Part shown: positions 9,001-16,619 of the stretch, piece by piece
How positions within the stretch are numbered: position 1 is the first letter of the stretch
Layout of the letters: each line of letters opens with the position of its first letter
Assembly: GCA_036477795.1 (NCBI GenBank)
Contig: JAZGDL010000107.1
Span: 1-53,370, forward strand
DNA length: 53,370 nucleotides
Reading direction: 5' to 3'
Source of the DNA: JAZGDL01 sp036477795
GTDB lineage: Bacteria > Planctomycetota > Phycisphaerae > UBA1845
Notes under the pieces: generated by a model
The model's input: only the letters and a program-made list of their open reading frames with translations
The model's database searches: none
What the model was told of the DNA's origin: nothing
Translations under genes and position numbers: made by a program

Positions 9001-9936
9001 GGGCAGGCCACCGCCACACGCATCGTCGTGACCACCATCAACGGCCAGGGATCATTCACCATAGATCGTAACGGCTCGGACAACCTGACCATCAACAACG
9101 TGGCGCTGTCAAACGCGACCTATTTGAGCAACACCAGCGCAGCCGCCATCGACGAACTGAAACTGACCGGCACGGCCGACGTCGGCGACAACACCAACAT
9201 CTTTACCCCAGCCGTTGTTGAAGACGACGATGACGAAGAAGTTGAAGAGGATCAGACCGAGGAGCCTGACGCCGAGGTCGACGACGCAGCCGCTGAAGTA
9301 ACGACGTATGACGGCGACATCGTGTCGATTTCAAACGATGGTTCAGCCGATGCAGCCGCGGTTTCACCCGATACCGGCGCGTCGGGGTTCGTTGCGATCG
9401 CCGATGCCGTTTCCGGATCGGTATTCGTGACCATCGCTGACGGCAACCTACGATCCGACTTTGCGGGCATCGAAGGCGAGCGGGCCTTGGCGGTGACCAT
9501 GCGTGTGACCAGCAGCGTAGCGGGTGACTTCGCCGCTACCGTTCAGCTTTGCTATACGGACGAATTGCTGGCCGACGCGGCCATCGATGAGTCTGAACTG
9601 GTGTTGTATGTCTACGACCAAGACGACGGTCTGTGGGCGTTGGCGGGCGCACCGGGCCGCTACCGCGGCGACAGGGAGCCGACCAGCAGGATAGGTGATT
9701 ACGGCCTCGATTCGGCTACCATGTGCGTGTGGGCGGTGCGGGACGGATTCTCAGACTTCGCTGCGGGCGTGGGGCCCACCGATTCCAGCGGCGTCACCGA
9801 CGACTCGGGTGAGGATGATGCCACCGGCACGGGCCCGACGCGACCACCACTGTGCGGCCTGTTTGGAATGATGTTCATAGGCCTGATGTTGACCGCAGTG
9901 GTTGGTCTGAAGTACGGATCGGGTAGACGCACCTGA
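6022..9936 (+). CDS. Very long secreted repeat protein with C-terminal membrane anchor
   Basis: No family was recognised. The 1304 residues have a signal peptide (hydrophobic SVVLISLVLAWCANTSSVMGA, about residues 29-49), a long Thr/Ser/Gly/Val-rich body of short beta strands (for example GKTLTTAATVAASRILT), an acidic linker near residue 1070 (EDDDDEEVEEDQTEE), and a C-terminal PPLCGLFGMMFIGLMLTAV helix followed by GSGRRT. Such bodies usually fold as a beta-helix in adhesins or autotransporter-like surface proteins. An internal unit of about 143 residues is duplicated (starting near residues 453 and 596). GGGAG at 6008-6012 supports the ATG. Residues 8-26 are encoded by repeat elements PE-B and a degenerate PE-D (WVRERILAPAHKLESLSHS), so the pre-signal region is repeat-derived. 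Cell-surface role is inferred. Confidence 0.85.
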   Translation: MSTRSKSWVRERILAPAHKLESLSHSKSVVLISLVLAWCANTSSVMGADKLVTANANLSTLVTADDTVLRWTGSFTVTVDSAVDKTVAGIDAGSFTATIDFQNANRKVLLGNTSGNVVFEADGGGEIRILGAGTGARTAGFLVSPSLSDQTIEVRSAIDDAVNANYWIIGNHTLLLAGSSPQVGSLDIGSDGGVAKIDVDQGATIDLVTLTGDLTMDVAAGKTLAITQALTVGANTLTVTGAGSTSSVTNGAQITLDSANSVLQASGTVTVDDVDLGASAKISLLDGATLTLTDAIAIGARTLTLSGTTGGSAETITATGGFLLDDANSVLKIEGDSSNAMVISKVDTSTDLNAGKGVDVDQSANITDLNVSHNATLDVASGKTLGGTVTLDAAKTLVLNNTGTVSAITTSTAAGTIQLTAAGTITTLTNGVSGTTIDVDESVTINTLTVTQNADANVATGKTLTTAATVAASRILTASGAGTISKVVLNGTSAELNVTGGGTISTLDVTSNGGILDVDTSNCTVNVCNMSSGAGDLTVENASRTISSSSGFDVNNNTLTITQASGTMAQVKMDTTGGILDINETTTFTALDISADVTAQVATGKSLTTTATVTSSGKLKSTETGTITSVTLNGMGSELNMTAGGVVTTVTVASNGAVIDVDSSCTLSTISMTQGSGDLTLKVQNGKTLTSNTDVNDNTLTLTETGAPGIITMDTDGGVLNTDADSSPGSVIVTADVTIDVAANTTLGTAVDIGTRTLTLAGSGTLNRIDASTGTVKANGSTTITDLRPTYGSGGIFTYDGVGTSTVTTLANAIGSGETFRKTGSGTLTVTNGFAGVFATATGVRLAIDEGALLNGASGGNHDITLNDDGDEIVVASGASLTIFGGVTVSVAGANVNVDAAPGSVVNLLSTSPDETLVAASDNDFQFLGTLNISGPGGGYTLKGPHIFQFGDITIGGTSSLINTAPSSTMQFRDGARIDLLGGGADGGELLIDGQATATRIVVTTINGQGSFTIDRNGSDNLTINNVALSNATYLSNTSAAAIDELKLTGTADVGDNTNIFTPAVVEDDDDEEVEEDQTEEPDAEVDDAAAEVTTYDGDIVSISNDGSADAAAVSPDTGASGFVAIADAVSGSVFVTIADGNLRSDFAGIEGERALAVTMRVTSSVAGDFAATVQLCYTDELLADAAIDESELVLYVYDQDDGLWALAGAPGRYRGDREPTSRIGDYGLDSATMCVWAVRDGFSDFAAGVGPTDSSGVTDDSGEDDATGTGPTRPPLCGLFGMMFIGLMLTAVVGLKYGSGRRT
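6045..6097. repeat. PE-B plus degenerate PE-D, inside coding sequence
   Basis: 6045-6068 is a perfect PE-B arm pair (GGTGCGAGAA / TTCTCGCACC, loop AGGA). 6073-6097 matches PE-D at 21 of 25 positions, including GCTGGAAAGCC and GTCCCACA. Both are in-frame within the N-terminal part of the long secreted protein. Confidence 0.8.
7378..8236 (+). repeat. Internal coding repeat, period about 429 bp
   Basis: Two adjacent segments of the long secreted protein are similar: ANVATGKTLTTAATV to STLDVTSNGGILDVDTS, and AQVATGKSLTTTATV to TTVTVASNGAVIDVDSS. Their starts are about 429 bases apart. The pattern suggests growth of the gene by in-frame tandem duplication. Confidence 0.65.
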
Positions 9937-10027
9937 TGTGTGCCACCGGCAGCTTAGCGGTGTCGCGTGCGACGTCCTTACAGGCACGGGGCGAATCCCG
10001 GCGCGCCGGCCCCGCGGCACCGGCGCC

Positions 10028-10225
10028 TTAGCTACCGCCCCCACCGGCCGCATCCCAATCGGAATTGAAGTCGGATATCGCCTGATTGGTCTTGGTCCCC
10101 AGCACCCCCACGATGGAGATCACCACACCCACTATCAACGCGAGCATCACCGCGTATTCCACAGTCGTAGGACCGTCCTCAGTCTTGATAAACCACTTCG
10201 CTCGTGTAATTAATGATTGGATCAT
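10028..10225 (-). CDS. Flp/Fap-type IVb pilin
   Basis: Small structural pilin, 65 residues. The prepilin motif EDGPTTVEYAVMLALI (about residues 16-31) has the glycine cleavage site, the conserved Glu five residues after it and a following hydrophobic helix (GVVISIVGVLG); the tail NSDWDAAGGGGS is glycine-rich. Flp pilins are processed by TadV-type peptidases and assembled by the Tad machinery on the cell surface. No tad assembly gene is present in the window, so it is an orphan here. The ATG at 10225 is the only sensible start. A PE-A palindrome lies about 55 bases upstream (10279-10300). Confidence 0.88.
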   Translation of the reverse strand: MIQSLITRAKWFIKTEDGPTTVEYAVMLALIVGVVISIVGVLGTKTNQAISDFNSDWDAAGGGGS

Positions 10226-10278
10226 CGATGCACATCCCAGCTTCCTGCGCCAACCCTGACGCTTTCTCGACGTCCAAG

Positions 10279-10300
10279 CCCACGGGTTGCAACCCGTGGG
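10279..10300. repeat. PE-A palindromic element (intergenic)
   Basis: A perfect 22-bp palindrome with arms CCCACGGGTTG and CAACCCGTGGG, in the context AAG-element-CTT. The same element is found inside genes at 27420, 29566, 41784 and 42244, and as a variant with a GGATTCGAATCC centre at 11298 and 46125. Confidence 0.9.
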
Positions 10301-10503
10301 CTTTCGTAGACCACTCCGATGCTCCTATACTACCGCGGTAGCTGATCGGTTTCAAGCAGAACGCGAGATCGGTGGGCGCCAACGGGGTGGTCCACACGGC
10401 GGCCCCTACTGCAGAGCAGAAAACGTTGATTCAACCTCCGAAATCCGGTGTCAGAAGCTTCAAGCAGGTTACCGGTCCCGGGTGAGCGACACGTAGGTGG
10501 CCT

Positions 10504-10530
10504 CCGAGCCCCAAGCGCCAGCGCGGGGCT
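10504..10530. repeat. PE-F element (intergenic)
   Basis: CCGAGCCCCAAGCGCCAGCG followed by CGGGGCT. The inverse complement appears inside the methyltransferase gene at 16659-16695 and a shorter part at 51861-51877. Confidence 0.7.
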
Positions 10531-10633
10531 TGCAGCCTGGCACACCGCGCTGCGCCAGGATCATCGCTATTCCAAGAGTCTGTCACAGGCGCGTGCGGAC
10601 AGCTATGGTTTCATGCACTTGACTTCCTATAAT

Positions 10634-10722
10634 AAGGTTGAAGGTTGAAGGTTCAAGGTTGAAAGTTGAAGGTTGCTAGTCCGGCCTTGGAACCTTTAAC
10701 CTTCAACCTTTAACCTTCGAAC
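10634..10722. repeat. AAGGTTG tandem array with inverted arm
   Basis: Five to six degenerate copies of AAGGTTG (10634-10674) are followed by the inverse arm CCTTTAACCTTCAACCTTTA (within 10687-10722). It ends 22 bases before the start codon of the protease gene, and a TATAAT (10628-10633) sits at its left edge, so it may form a hairpin in the 5' leader. The rest of 10226-10744 holds PE-A and PE-F but no supported gene. Confidence 0.7.
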
Positions 10723-10744
10723 ATTCATTGGGAAGAAACGGCCG

Positions 10745-13246
10745 ATGACGGCACCTGTTCAACGCCCCGGCGTGTCAGTCGCAACAATGGGCCTCCTGCT
10801 GGCCTTGACGCAGGCGGCGGATGCGGCCGATTCACAAGCGCTGGCAGGTAAGGGGCCAGCGGCATCGGCGACGGCACCATCGCCGTCATGGCCCAGTCAT
10901 GAGGTGGTCGTCAGCGTTGATTCCGGTGTTGTGCGCAACACCGGTGTGGTGCCCGCCGTTATCTTCTCCGCCGACATCGGTGTTCCCGGGGCGAGTTGGT
11001 TGCGTCTGAGATTTGACAACGTGCTGCTGGCTGGATCGCCGCTCGAAAGGCGGCGCGGGCTGAAGCCCGCGGCTCGCCACGTCGACGGCAACTTAGACCG
11101 GCTCGAAAGCCGGTCCCACAATGATGAATCCTACCTGTTGATCCGCTCGCACCTGGACGGGGCGACCCAGTTGCTCAATAACCGGGCTCTGTCACAGTGG
11201 CGGAACACATCGGCGTATTTCAACGGGGACACGGTGACATTGGAGCTTCACGCCTTCTGCGGCACCGGCGCGAATCGTGTGGCGGCTGCGGTGGGATCCC
11301 ACGGATTCGAATCCGTGGGCTTCGGTGACGGCGATACCGTGGCTCAATCCATCTGCGGTCCGGACGACGACCGCACGCTGGTCGAACCGCCCGACCCGCG
11401 GATTGCCCGCGTGCCCGGGTGCACCGCGTTTATGATCGACGACGCCTTCCATTGTTTTCTGACGGCCGGGCACTGCGCCGGCAGTGCGCTGGACGTGGTG
11501 CAGTTCAATGTGCCCTTGTCAAACGAGAACGGCTCGCTGAACCATCCCCCGCCGGAGTTCCAGTTCGCCGTCGATCCGGGCTCGCTTCAACACGAAAACG
11601 GGGGTGTGGGGCGCGACTGGGCTTATTTCGGCTGCTTCCCCAACGCCAACACCGGGTGGACGCCGTTTCAGACGCAGCAGGCAGCAATCACCTTGGGACA
11701 GGTGCCCCACCAGAGCGGCGACATGATCCGGATCACCGGGTACGGCCGCAGAGAACCACCTGACGAACTGAACCGCGTGCAAATCACACACAGCGCACCG
11801 CTAAGTGACGTCAGCGAATTGATACTGTTCTATAACGAGCTGGACACGACGGACGGCAACTCCGGTTCGCCTGTCTTGCACGAGGAAACCGGTACAGTGA
11901 TCGGCATTCATACGCGTGCTGGTTGCGATCTGCTCCCCGAGGAGGGCGCTAATCGCGGCACGCGCATCGATAACCCGGCCTTGGCCGACGCGCTGGCCAA
12001 CCCATTGGGTATCTGCGCCAGCCTGCCCGCCGGCGACGGCGACTTCAACGGAGACGGCGACCTCGACCTGTTCGACTTCGCCCAATTCGATCAGTGCGTT
12101 ACCGGGCCGGCGGGAGATGTCCTCGCGGGGTGCGGCCAGGCGGACTTGGACGGTGACGGCGACGTCGACTTTACGGATTTCTGGAAAGTGTCCGACCGCT
12201 TCACCGGCGACTGCGGCGTGCTGCTCACCCGGGAGCCTGACGATGTGACCGTCTGCCTGGGTGAGGCGGCGGTGTTCCGGATCAATGCGGAAGGGAACGA
12301 TCTGCGATACGGATGGACGCTGGATGGTGCTGAAGTGCCGGATGAGAACAGACCGGTTCTGGTGGTCAATCCGGTCGAAGGCGAAGGCCTATATCGCGGC
12401 TTCGCCATCGGCGGGTGCCACTTCGTGGGCTCGCGCGAGGCGATGTTGAAGCTGGCTGACCCACCGACGCTGACCGCGGTGCCCGGCGATGTCATGACCT
12501 GCCTGGGCCGGCCCGCGGAGTTCAGTGTGGCGGCTGTGGGCCTGGGACCGTTGGCCTACCAGTGGCAGTTCGATGGTGTTGATATTCCAGGCGCCACTCA
12601 GTCAACTTACGCCATCGGCGCCGTGATCGCCGACGAACTGGGCGACTACACCGTGGTGGTGACCGACCGTTGCGGCAACGGCGCCAGCACTGAAGAAACG
12701 CCCGCATCGCTCAGTCTGATTCCACCGGACATCATCGAACAACCGGCTGCCGTGGTGGCGTGCGAAGGTGATTCCGCGTGGTTCACCGTAGTGGTCGAAG
12801 GCCTGGAGCCGATCTTATACCAGTGGCAGTTGGAGAGGCGCGATATCGTTGGCGCTACCAGTGCGACGTATGTGATTGACCCGGTCACCGAGGAGGACTT
12901 CGGTTTGTACCGCTGCCGGGTGTCGGACGGCTGCGGCGGTGTGACGTTTTCCCGCCAGCAGCAGCTCCAGCTCGGCCAGGTCATCATCGAAGAAGCACCG
13001 GTTGGCGGCACCTTCTGCGAGGGCGACGTCATTTTCCTGGTCCCGGGGTTTACGGCGGTGGAAACGCTTTATCAATGGTTCAAGGATGACCAGCCCATTC
13101 CGGGCGCCAACAGCCCGTTCTTGGCCATTTCAGACGCTCAGTTGGACGATTCCGGCGCCTATCGACTATTGGCAACCGCCCCCTGCAACCAGGCCCTCTC
13201 CGACCCGGCGATCGTGGAAGTCATCGAGTGCTCCGCGGATCCTTGA
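10745..13246 (+). CDS. Secreted trypsin-like serine protease with dockerin-like and four Ig-like domains
   Basis: Exported endopeptidase of the chymotrypsin fold, 833 residues. A signal peptide ends near VSVATMGLLLALTQAADA. The catalytic triad is visible: His243 in LTAGHC, Asp291 in RDWAYF and Ser373 in DGNSGSP. Two dockerin-like EF-hand segments follow (GDFNGDGDLDLFDFAQFD and DLDGDGDVDFTDFWK, about residues 437-495), then four Ig-like domains of roughly 85 residues, each with a Cys pair and in the later ones YQWQ(F/L) and GxYxxxVxDxC signatures. No C-terminal anchor is seen. GGAAG upstream supports the ATG. The region between signal peptide and catalytic domain carries three palindromic elements in-frame (residues about 104-109, 118-126, 185-192). 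The substrate is unknown. Confidence 0.87.
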   Translation: MTAPVQRPGVSVATMGLLLALTQAADAADSQALAGKGPAASATAPSPSWPSHEVVVSVDSGVVRNTGVVPAVIFSADIGVPGASWLRLRFDNVLLAGSPLERRRGLKPAARHVDGNLDRLESRSHNDESYLLIRSHLDGATQLLNNRALSQWRNTSAYFNGDTVTLELHAFCGTGANRVAAAVGSHGFESVGFGDGDTVAQSICGPDDDRTLVEPPDPRIARVPGCTAFMIDDAFHCFLTAGHCAGSALDVVQFNVPLSNENGSLNHPPPEFQFAVDPGSLQHENGGVGRDWAYFGCFPNANTGWTPFQTQQAAITLGQVPHQSGDMIRITGYGRREPPDELNRVQITHSAPLSDVSELILFYNELDTTDGNSGSPVLHEETGTVIGIHTRAGCDLLPEEGANRGTRIDNPALADALANPLGICASLPAGDGDFNGDGDLDLFDFAQFDQCVTGPAGDVLAGCGQADLDGDGDVDFTDFWKVSDRFTGDCGVLLTREPDDVTVCLGEAAVFRINAEGNDLRYGWTLDGAEVPDENRPVLVVNPVEGEGLYRGFAIGGCHFVGSREAMLKLADPPTLTAVPGDVMTCLGRPAEFSVAAVGLGPLAYQWQFDGVDIPGATQSTYAIGAVIADELGDYTVVVTDRCGNGASTEETPASLSLIPPDIIEQPAAVVACEGDSAWFTVVVEGLEPILYQWQLERRDIVGATSATYVIDPVTEEDFGLYRCRVSDGCGGVTFSRQQQLQLGQVIIEEAPVGGTFCEGDVIFLVPGFTAVETLYQWFKDDQPIPGANSPFLAISDAQLDDSGAYRLLATAPCNQALSDPAIVEVIECSADP
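11055..11120. repeat. Two palindromic elements inside the protease gene
   Basis: GCGGGCTGAAGCCCGC (11055-11070) and a PE-D copy (11096-11120: GACCGGCT, CGAA, AGCCGGTC, CCACA). They encode RRGLKPAAR and DRLESRSHN in-frame, in a segment before the catalytic domain. Confidence 0.8.
11298..11319. repeat. PE-A variant inside the protease gene
   Basis: A perfect 22-bp palindrome with arms CCCACGGATTC and GAATCCGTGGG, read as SHGFESVGF. The identical core is intergenic at 46125-46146. Confidence 0.9.
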
Positions 13247-13300
13247 AGCGCGGGAACGACCGCGATGCGAATGATGGTCCCGCGCGCAAACGAAAGTGCT

Positions 13301-13324
13301 GGTGCGAGAATCCCTTCTCGCACC
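13301..13324. repeat. PE-B palindromic element
   Basis: GGTGCGAGAA-TCCC-TTCTCGCACC preceded by AAAGTGCT, in the space between the protease and permease genes (convergent ends). Confidence 0.9.
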
Positions 13325-13340
13325 TTTCAAGATGCCTTCT

Positions 13341-15083
13341 TCAACGCGCTGCACCCGAAGAATGCAGAATGCTGGTGCGAGAATCATTTCTCGCACCCAT
13401 CCGCCTGCACGCGAAGAATGCAGAGGCTGACAGCAGGTAGCCCACGGCGATGGGCCAGGCGGTATAGACGTAGGCACCGTCGGCTGGGGCGGTGAAGGGG
13501 AGCAGGTAGTCGATAGCGTTGCCGGTGACCTGATAAGAGTGTGTCAAACCGAGTGCCGCCAACGCCGCCCCGATCAACGCCCACATGGCGGCGGTGCGCA
13601 GTTTGCCGTCAATCAGGGAAGCGGACATGGCAGCCAGCACCATGCAGGTGAAGATGTAGCCGCGCTCCATGACGTTGAGGCCGTGCACCAGGAAGCCGCT
13701 GACCATCGTTCCGCGGCCGGCGTCGGGATAGTCCGATTCAAGAAGGTCCTGCATGGTGGTGGCGGGTCCGGCGGGCGCCAGCAGCCGCTGCTCCGGCGGG
13801 AACTGTTCTGCGGGGTCGCGCGCGACCCCGCTAACCAATGGTACCGGCACCAACTGGGCGGCCACGAACGTTCCCCACATGACCGTCGCCCCCCAGGCGG
13901 CGATGGCCGGGAACAGGCCGATGGCGACCGCGGGGGCGTGTTGCCGCGGAGTCGCTTGAAAAGCCTGGGCGGTGATGACCAGGCCGATCCACAAAACGAT
14001 GGCGATGCCCGCTTCCAACGGCACGATGCTGTTGACTAGAGCGACACCGCCGGTAAGTGCCAGGATAGTGATGACCAACCCGTTCAACGTCGAGTAGCCG
14101 GCACGGGCCCCAAGCCCCTTCCAGCCGGGGTGGCCTATGTAGATGGTGGTGGGGAAGCAGCTTCCGAACAGAGCAGCGATCAGTGTTCCCACACCGTTGA
14201 CCGCCAGCGAGGAGCGTGTGTCATAACGATCGCCGCCGGCTTCGGCGGATTCAATGTTTTGAAGACTGCCCACCAGGTTGAACAAACCCATGGGCACGAT
14301 AACGGACAAAAAGCCCATCCACTCCCCGAGGGGCCGATCGAAGACACTCATAAGCTCTCCGCCGGACCATTGCGGCGGATACCATCCGCACTCGCCCCAG
14401 GCCTGCTGCACGGCTGCGGTGCTCCTCGAGGTGACCAGCCAGGCGTCGGGCAGGCACCAGGCGATCGCGGTCCCCGCGACCACAGCCAGGAATCCGCCGG
14501 GCAGGCCCAGGGGCATACGCGTACCGCCGAAATAGGTCAGCATGATGATGGCTAAAGGAAGCATGGCCACTACGGGCGACGCGAAGATCTCCAGGGCGAA
14601 CTTCATGGCGATGAAGCCGATGGCGATTCCCGCCAGCGTGGACAGCAGCGCCGCCCGCGGGGTCCTGCGGCGAACCCATTCAGCCACAAAGGCCCCGAAG
14701 AACTCGATCAAGCCGCTGCCCACACAAGCCACCATGCCCATTATCCAGGCCTGCTCGGCGGAGCCGGTAGCCCGGTACACCGGCGCGATGACGAAGAACA
14801 CATAGACCAACAACGACGGCGTGTTAATGCCGTAGGGCAGAGCGGTCACGTCGTCGCGTCCTTCGCGCCGAGCCAGACGGTGGGCCTGCCAAGCGTAATA
14901 GAGATTGCCCACCAGAATGGAGACAGCGGCGCCGGGCAGTATGCGGGCGAAAATCAGATAGGAGGCCTCGCCGCTCATGCCGCACAAGCCGCCGCACAAG
15001 GCGACAATAAGCAATAACTGGACCAGGTTGTCGATGAACAACCCGAAGAAGCCGTCGAGGTCCCGCTTTACGAAAATGCGCAT
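13341..15083 (-). CDS. NCS2-like xanthine/uracil-type permease
   Basis: Integral membrane transporter, 580 residues with about a dozen hydrophobic helices. The start RIFVKRDLDGFFGLFIDNL, the segment DVTALPYGINTPSL and the region SCFPTTIYIGHPGWKGLGAR resemble the NCS2 nucleobase permease superfamily; the substrate cannot be read from the sequence. The ATG at 15083 is the natural start. Two repeat elements lie in the frame: PE-E (13811-13830) adds SGVARDP around residue 418 in a loop, and PE-B (13374-13397) has entered the 3' end with an 18-bp flanking duplication, replacing the probable original ending FFGCSALKKAS by FFACRRMGARNDSRTS plus ten more residues. Transport should survive, since both changes avoid the helices. 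Confidence 0.82.
   Translation of the reverse strand: MRIFVKRDLDGFFGLFIDNLVQLLLIVALCGGLCGMSGEASYLIFARILPGAAVSILVGNLYYAWQAHRLARREGRDDVTALPYGINTPSLLVYVFFVIAPVYRATGSAEQAWIMGMVACVGSGLIEFFGAFVAEWVRRRTPRAALLSTLAGIAIGFIAMKFALEIFASPVVAMLPLAIIMLTYFGGTRMPLGLPGGFLAVVAGTAIAWCLPDAWLVTSRSTAAVQQAWGECGWYPPQWSGGELMSVFDRPLGEWMGFLSVIVPMGLFNLVGSLQNIESAEAGGDRYDTRSSLAVNGVGTLIAALFGSCFPTTIYIGHPGWKGLGARAGYSTLNGLVITILALTGGVALVNSIVPLEAGIAIVLWIGLVITAQAFQATPRQHAPAVAIGLFPAIAAWGATVMWGTFVAAQLVPVPLVSGVARDPAEQFPPEQRLLAPAGPATTMQDLLESDYPDAGRGTMVSGFLVHGLNVMERGYIFTCMVLAAMSASLIDGKLRTAAMWALIGAALAALGLTHSYQVTGNAIDYLLPFTAPADGAYVYTAWPIAVGYLLSASAFFACRRMGARNDSRTSILHSSGAAR
13351..13424. repeat. PE-B insertion with 18-bp flanking direct repeats
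   Basis: GCACCCGAAGAATGCAGA (13351-13368) and GCACGCGAAGAATGCAGA (13407-13424) differ at one position and flank a 38-bp segment holding PE-B (13374-13397). The arrangement looks like an insertion with target-site duplication. The net gain of 56 bases is not a multiple of three, so the permease frame is shifted here. Confidence 0.85.
13811..13830. repeat. PE-E palindromic element inside the permease gene
   Basis: Perfect 20-bp palindrome, arms CGGGGTCGCG and CGCGACCCCG, with flanks GTTCTG and CTAA shared with the second copy at 15129-15148. Confidence 0.9.
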
Positions 15084-15128
15084 AGTGAATGTATGCTCAA
15101 GGTGGAGTCCAAACCGCGCCCAGTTCTG

Positions 15129-15148
15129 CGGGGTCGCGCGCGACCCCG
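15129..15148. repeat. PE-E palindromic element upstream of the permease gene
   Basis: Identical 20-bp palindrome in the 126-base gap between the permease start (15083) and the end of the radical SAM gene (15210). Confidence 0.9.
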
Positions 15149-15209
15149 TTAAACATCTTAGGTGACATTTCTCCGGGCAACTGGGGGATTCGTCAAGATG
15201 GCGCCGGCG

Positions 15210-16619
15210 TCAGGTCATAAACTGAACCGCCTGGCGCATCAGCAGCGGCAGATTGGTGTAGGTCTCGCGGCGCAGGGCCACTTTTCCGAGCAGATGTGAC
15301 GGGCGCAGGTAGAAGCTGCGAAACGCCTTCTTGTACATCTTGAGCACGTTCTCCCGCCTCAACCGCCCGATTTCGTAGTACACGACATTCTCGTAAGGGC
15401 CGAACATGTCGTAGTCCTTGACCAGCCACCGGCCCTCGCGATCTATCCGGTTCCAGAGGGCGGTGCCCGGAAACGGCGTGGCAATGGTGAACTGGGCGCG
15501 GTCCAGCGGCATCGAGCAGGCCAAGTCGATGGTCTGCTGCATTTCCTCGAGGGTCTCGTCCGCGTTTCCCAGGATGAAGAACGCGCCGGTCTGAATGCCC
15601 AAACGATGCGACCACTCCACCGCACGTCGCACCTGTTCGAGGGTGTTCTGTTTTTGGATGATCCCGCCGCGGATGCGCTCGGAACCGGACTCAGCCGCAA
15701 ACCAGGCGTCGATGCAGCCGGATTCCTTGCACAAGCGCAGAAACGGCTCCGTCACATTCTCGACCCGCGAAATGCCGTTGGGAATCGACCAGCGAATGTC
15801 CAGCTTTTTCCTGATGATCAGGCGGCAGATGTCCTCGGCACGGCTGGTGATCAGGTTGAACACGTCATCCTGAAACTCGACGAAGTTCACGCCGTAGTCG
15901 CGCATCAGCCATTCGATTTCTTCGACCACACGCTCCGGCGACATGGCCCGGAACTTCTTTCCAAACGGCTGGTCCGCCGCCGACGTGCAGAAGGTGCACT
16001 TGTACGGACAGCCGCGGCTGGTCATCATGGAGCTGCATTTCAGGTGACGGGCGCTGATCCACGTCGGCCTGGTGGGGCCCAGCTTGTGGTTGAGGAAGTG
16101 GTGGTAGGCTGGGAATGGCAGAGCATCGAGGTCCTCGGGAATCCGGGCCTTGCCGTTGAGGGCAACGGTTCCATCGCCTCGGCGGTAGGCTAAACCGCAC
16201 AAGCGGTCCCGCGTCCGGGGATCGTTCAGATTCTCAATCAGATCGCAGATGAGGTGCTCGCCCTCGCCCACCCCGACAAAGTCCACGCAGGGAGATTCCA
16301 AGGTCTCTTCCGGCAGCGAGGTGGGGTGCGGGCCGCCCAGGATGATCTTGCAGTCCGGGTTGACCTCGTTCTTGATCCAGGTGGACAGCGACACCGCCGC
16401 CTTTACCGCCGCGGTGATGGTGTAGATGCCGACCAGCTCCGCTTCGCGCAATTTGTCCGGCAACTGCTCGAGCGGATCGAGGTTGCAATCGTGCACCGCC
16501 ACCGAGTGCCCGCGCCGTTCGAGAACGGCAGCCATGTAGGCCAGACCCAGGTTGATGGTGTGGGCGGTGTCGAACGCGATGCGGTTCGGCTTGGGATAGA
16601 TCAGCACCACGCGACCCAT
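15210..16619 (-). CDS. B12-binding radical SAM protein
   Basis: Radical SAM enzyme of the BchE/MiaB-like class with an N-terminal cobalamin-binding-type domain (YPKPNRIAFDTAHTINLGLA, HDCNLDPLEQLP, ILGGPHPTSLPEE; about residues 1-140) and a radical SAM domain starting at RGCPYKCTFC. The three cluster cysteines are C204, C208 and C211 (CxxxCxxC), which would ligate a 4Fe-4S cluster and cleave S-adenosylmethionine. The length (469) suits this class. Substrate unknown; relatives perform methylations and cyclisations in lipid, tetrapyrrole and natural-product pathways. Its ATG directly follows the TGA of the upstream methyltransferase, so epimerase, methyltransferase and radical SAM protein are one operon. 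Part of the substrate pathway of the neighbouring reductase is inferred. Confidence 0.88.
   Translation of the reverse strand: MGRVVLIYPKPNRIAFDTAHTINLGLAYMAAVLERRGHSVAVHDCNLDPLEQLPDKLREAELVGIYTITAAVKAAVSLSTWIKNEVNPDCKIILGGPHPTSLPEETLESPCVDFVGVGEGEHLICDLIENLNDPRTRDRLCGLAYRRGDGTVALNGKARIPEDLDALPFPAYHHFLNHKLGPTRPTWISARHLKCSSMMTSRGCPYKCTFCTSAADQPFGKKFRAMSPERVVEEIEWLMRDYGVNFVEFQDDVFNLITSRAEDICRLIIRKKLDIRWSIPNGISRVENVTEPFLRLCKESGCIDAWFAAESGSERIRGGIIQKQNTLEQVRRAVEWSHRLGIQTGAFFILGNADETLEEMQQTIDLACSMPLDRAQFTIATPFPGTALWNRIDREGRWLVKDYDMFGPYENVVYYEIGRLRRENVLKMYKKAFRSFYLRPSHLLGKVALRRETYTNLPLLMRQAVQFMT

Noticed and set aside
10279..10300. tRNA- or attachment-site-derived palindrome
   Set aside because: The perfect palindrome occurs many times, also inside genes, and shows no tRNA arms or integrase gene nearby.
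10628..10633. TATAAT as promoter of the protease gene
   Set aside because: No -35 element at a suitable distance was found, so it is noted with the repeat rather than called as a promoter.
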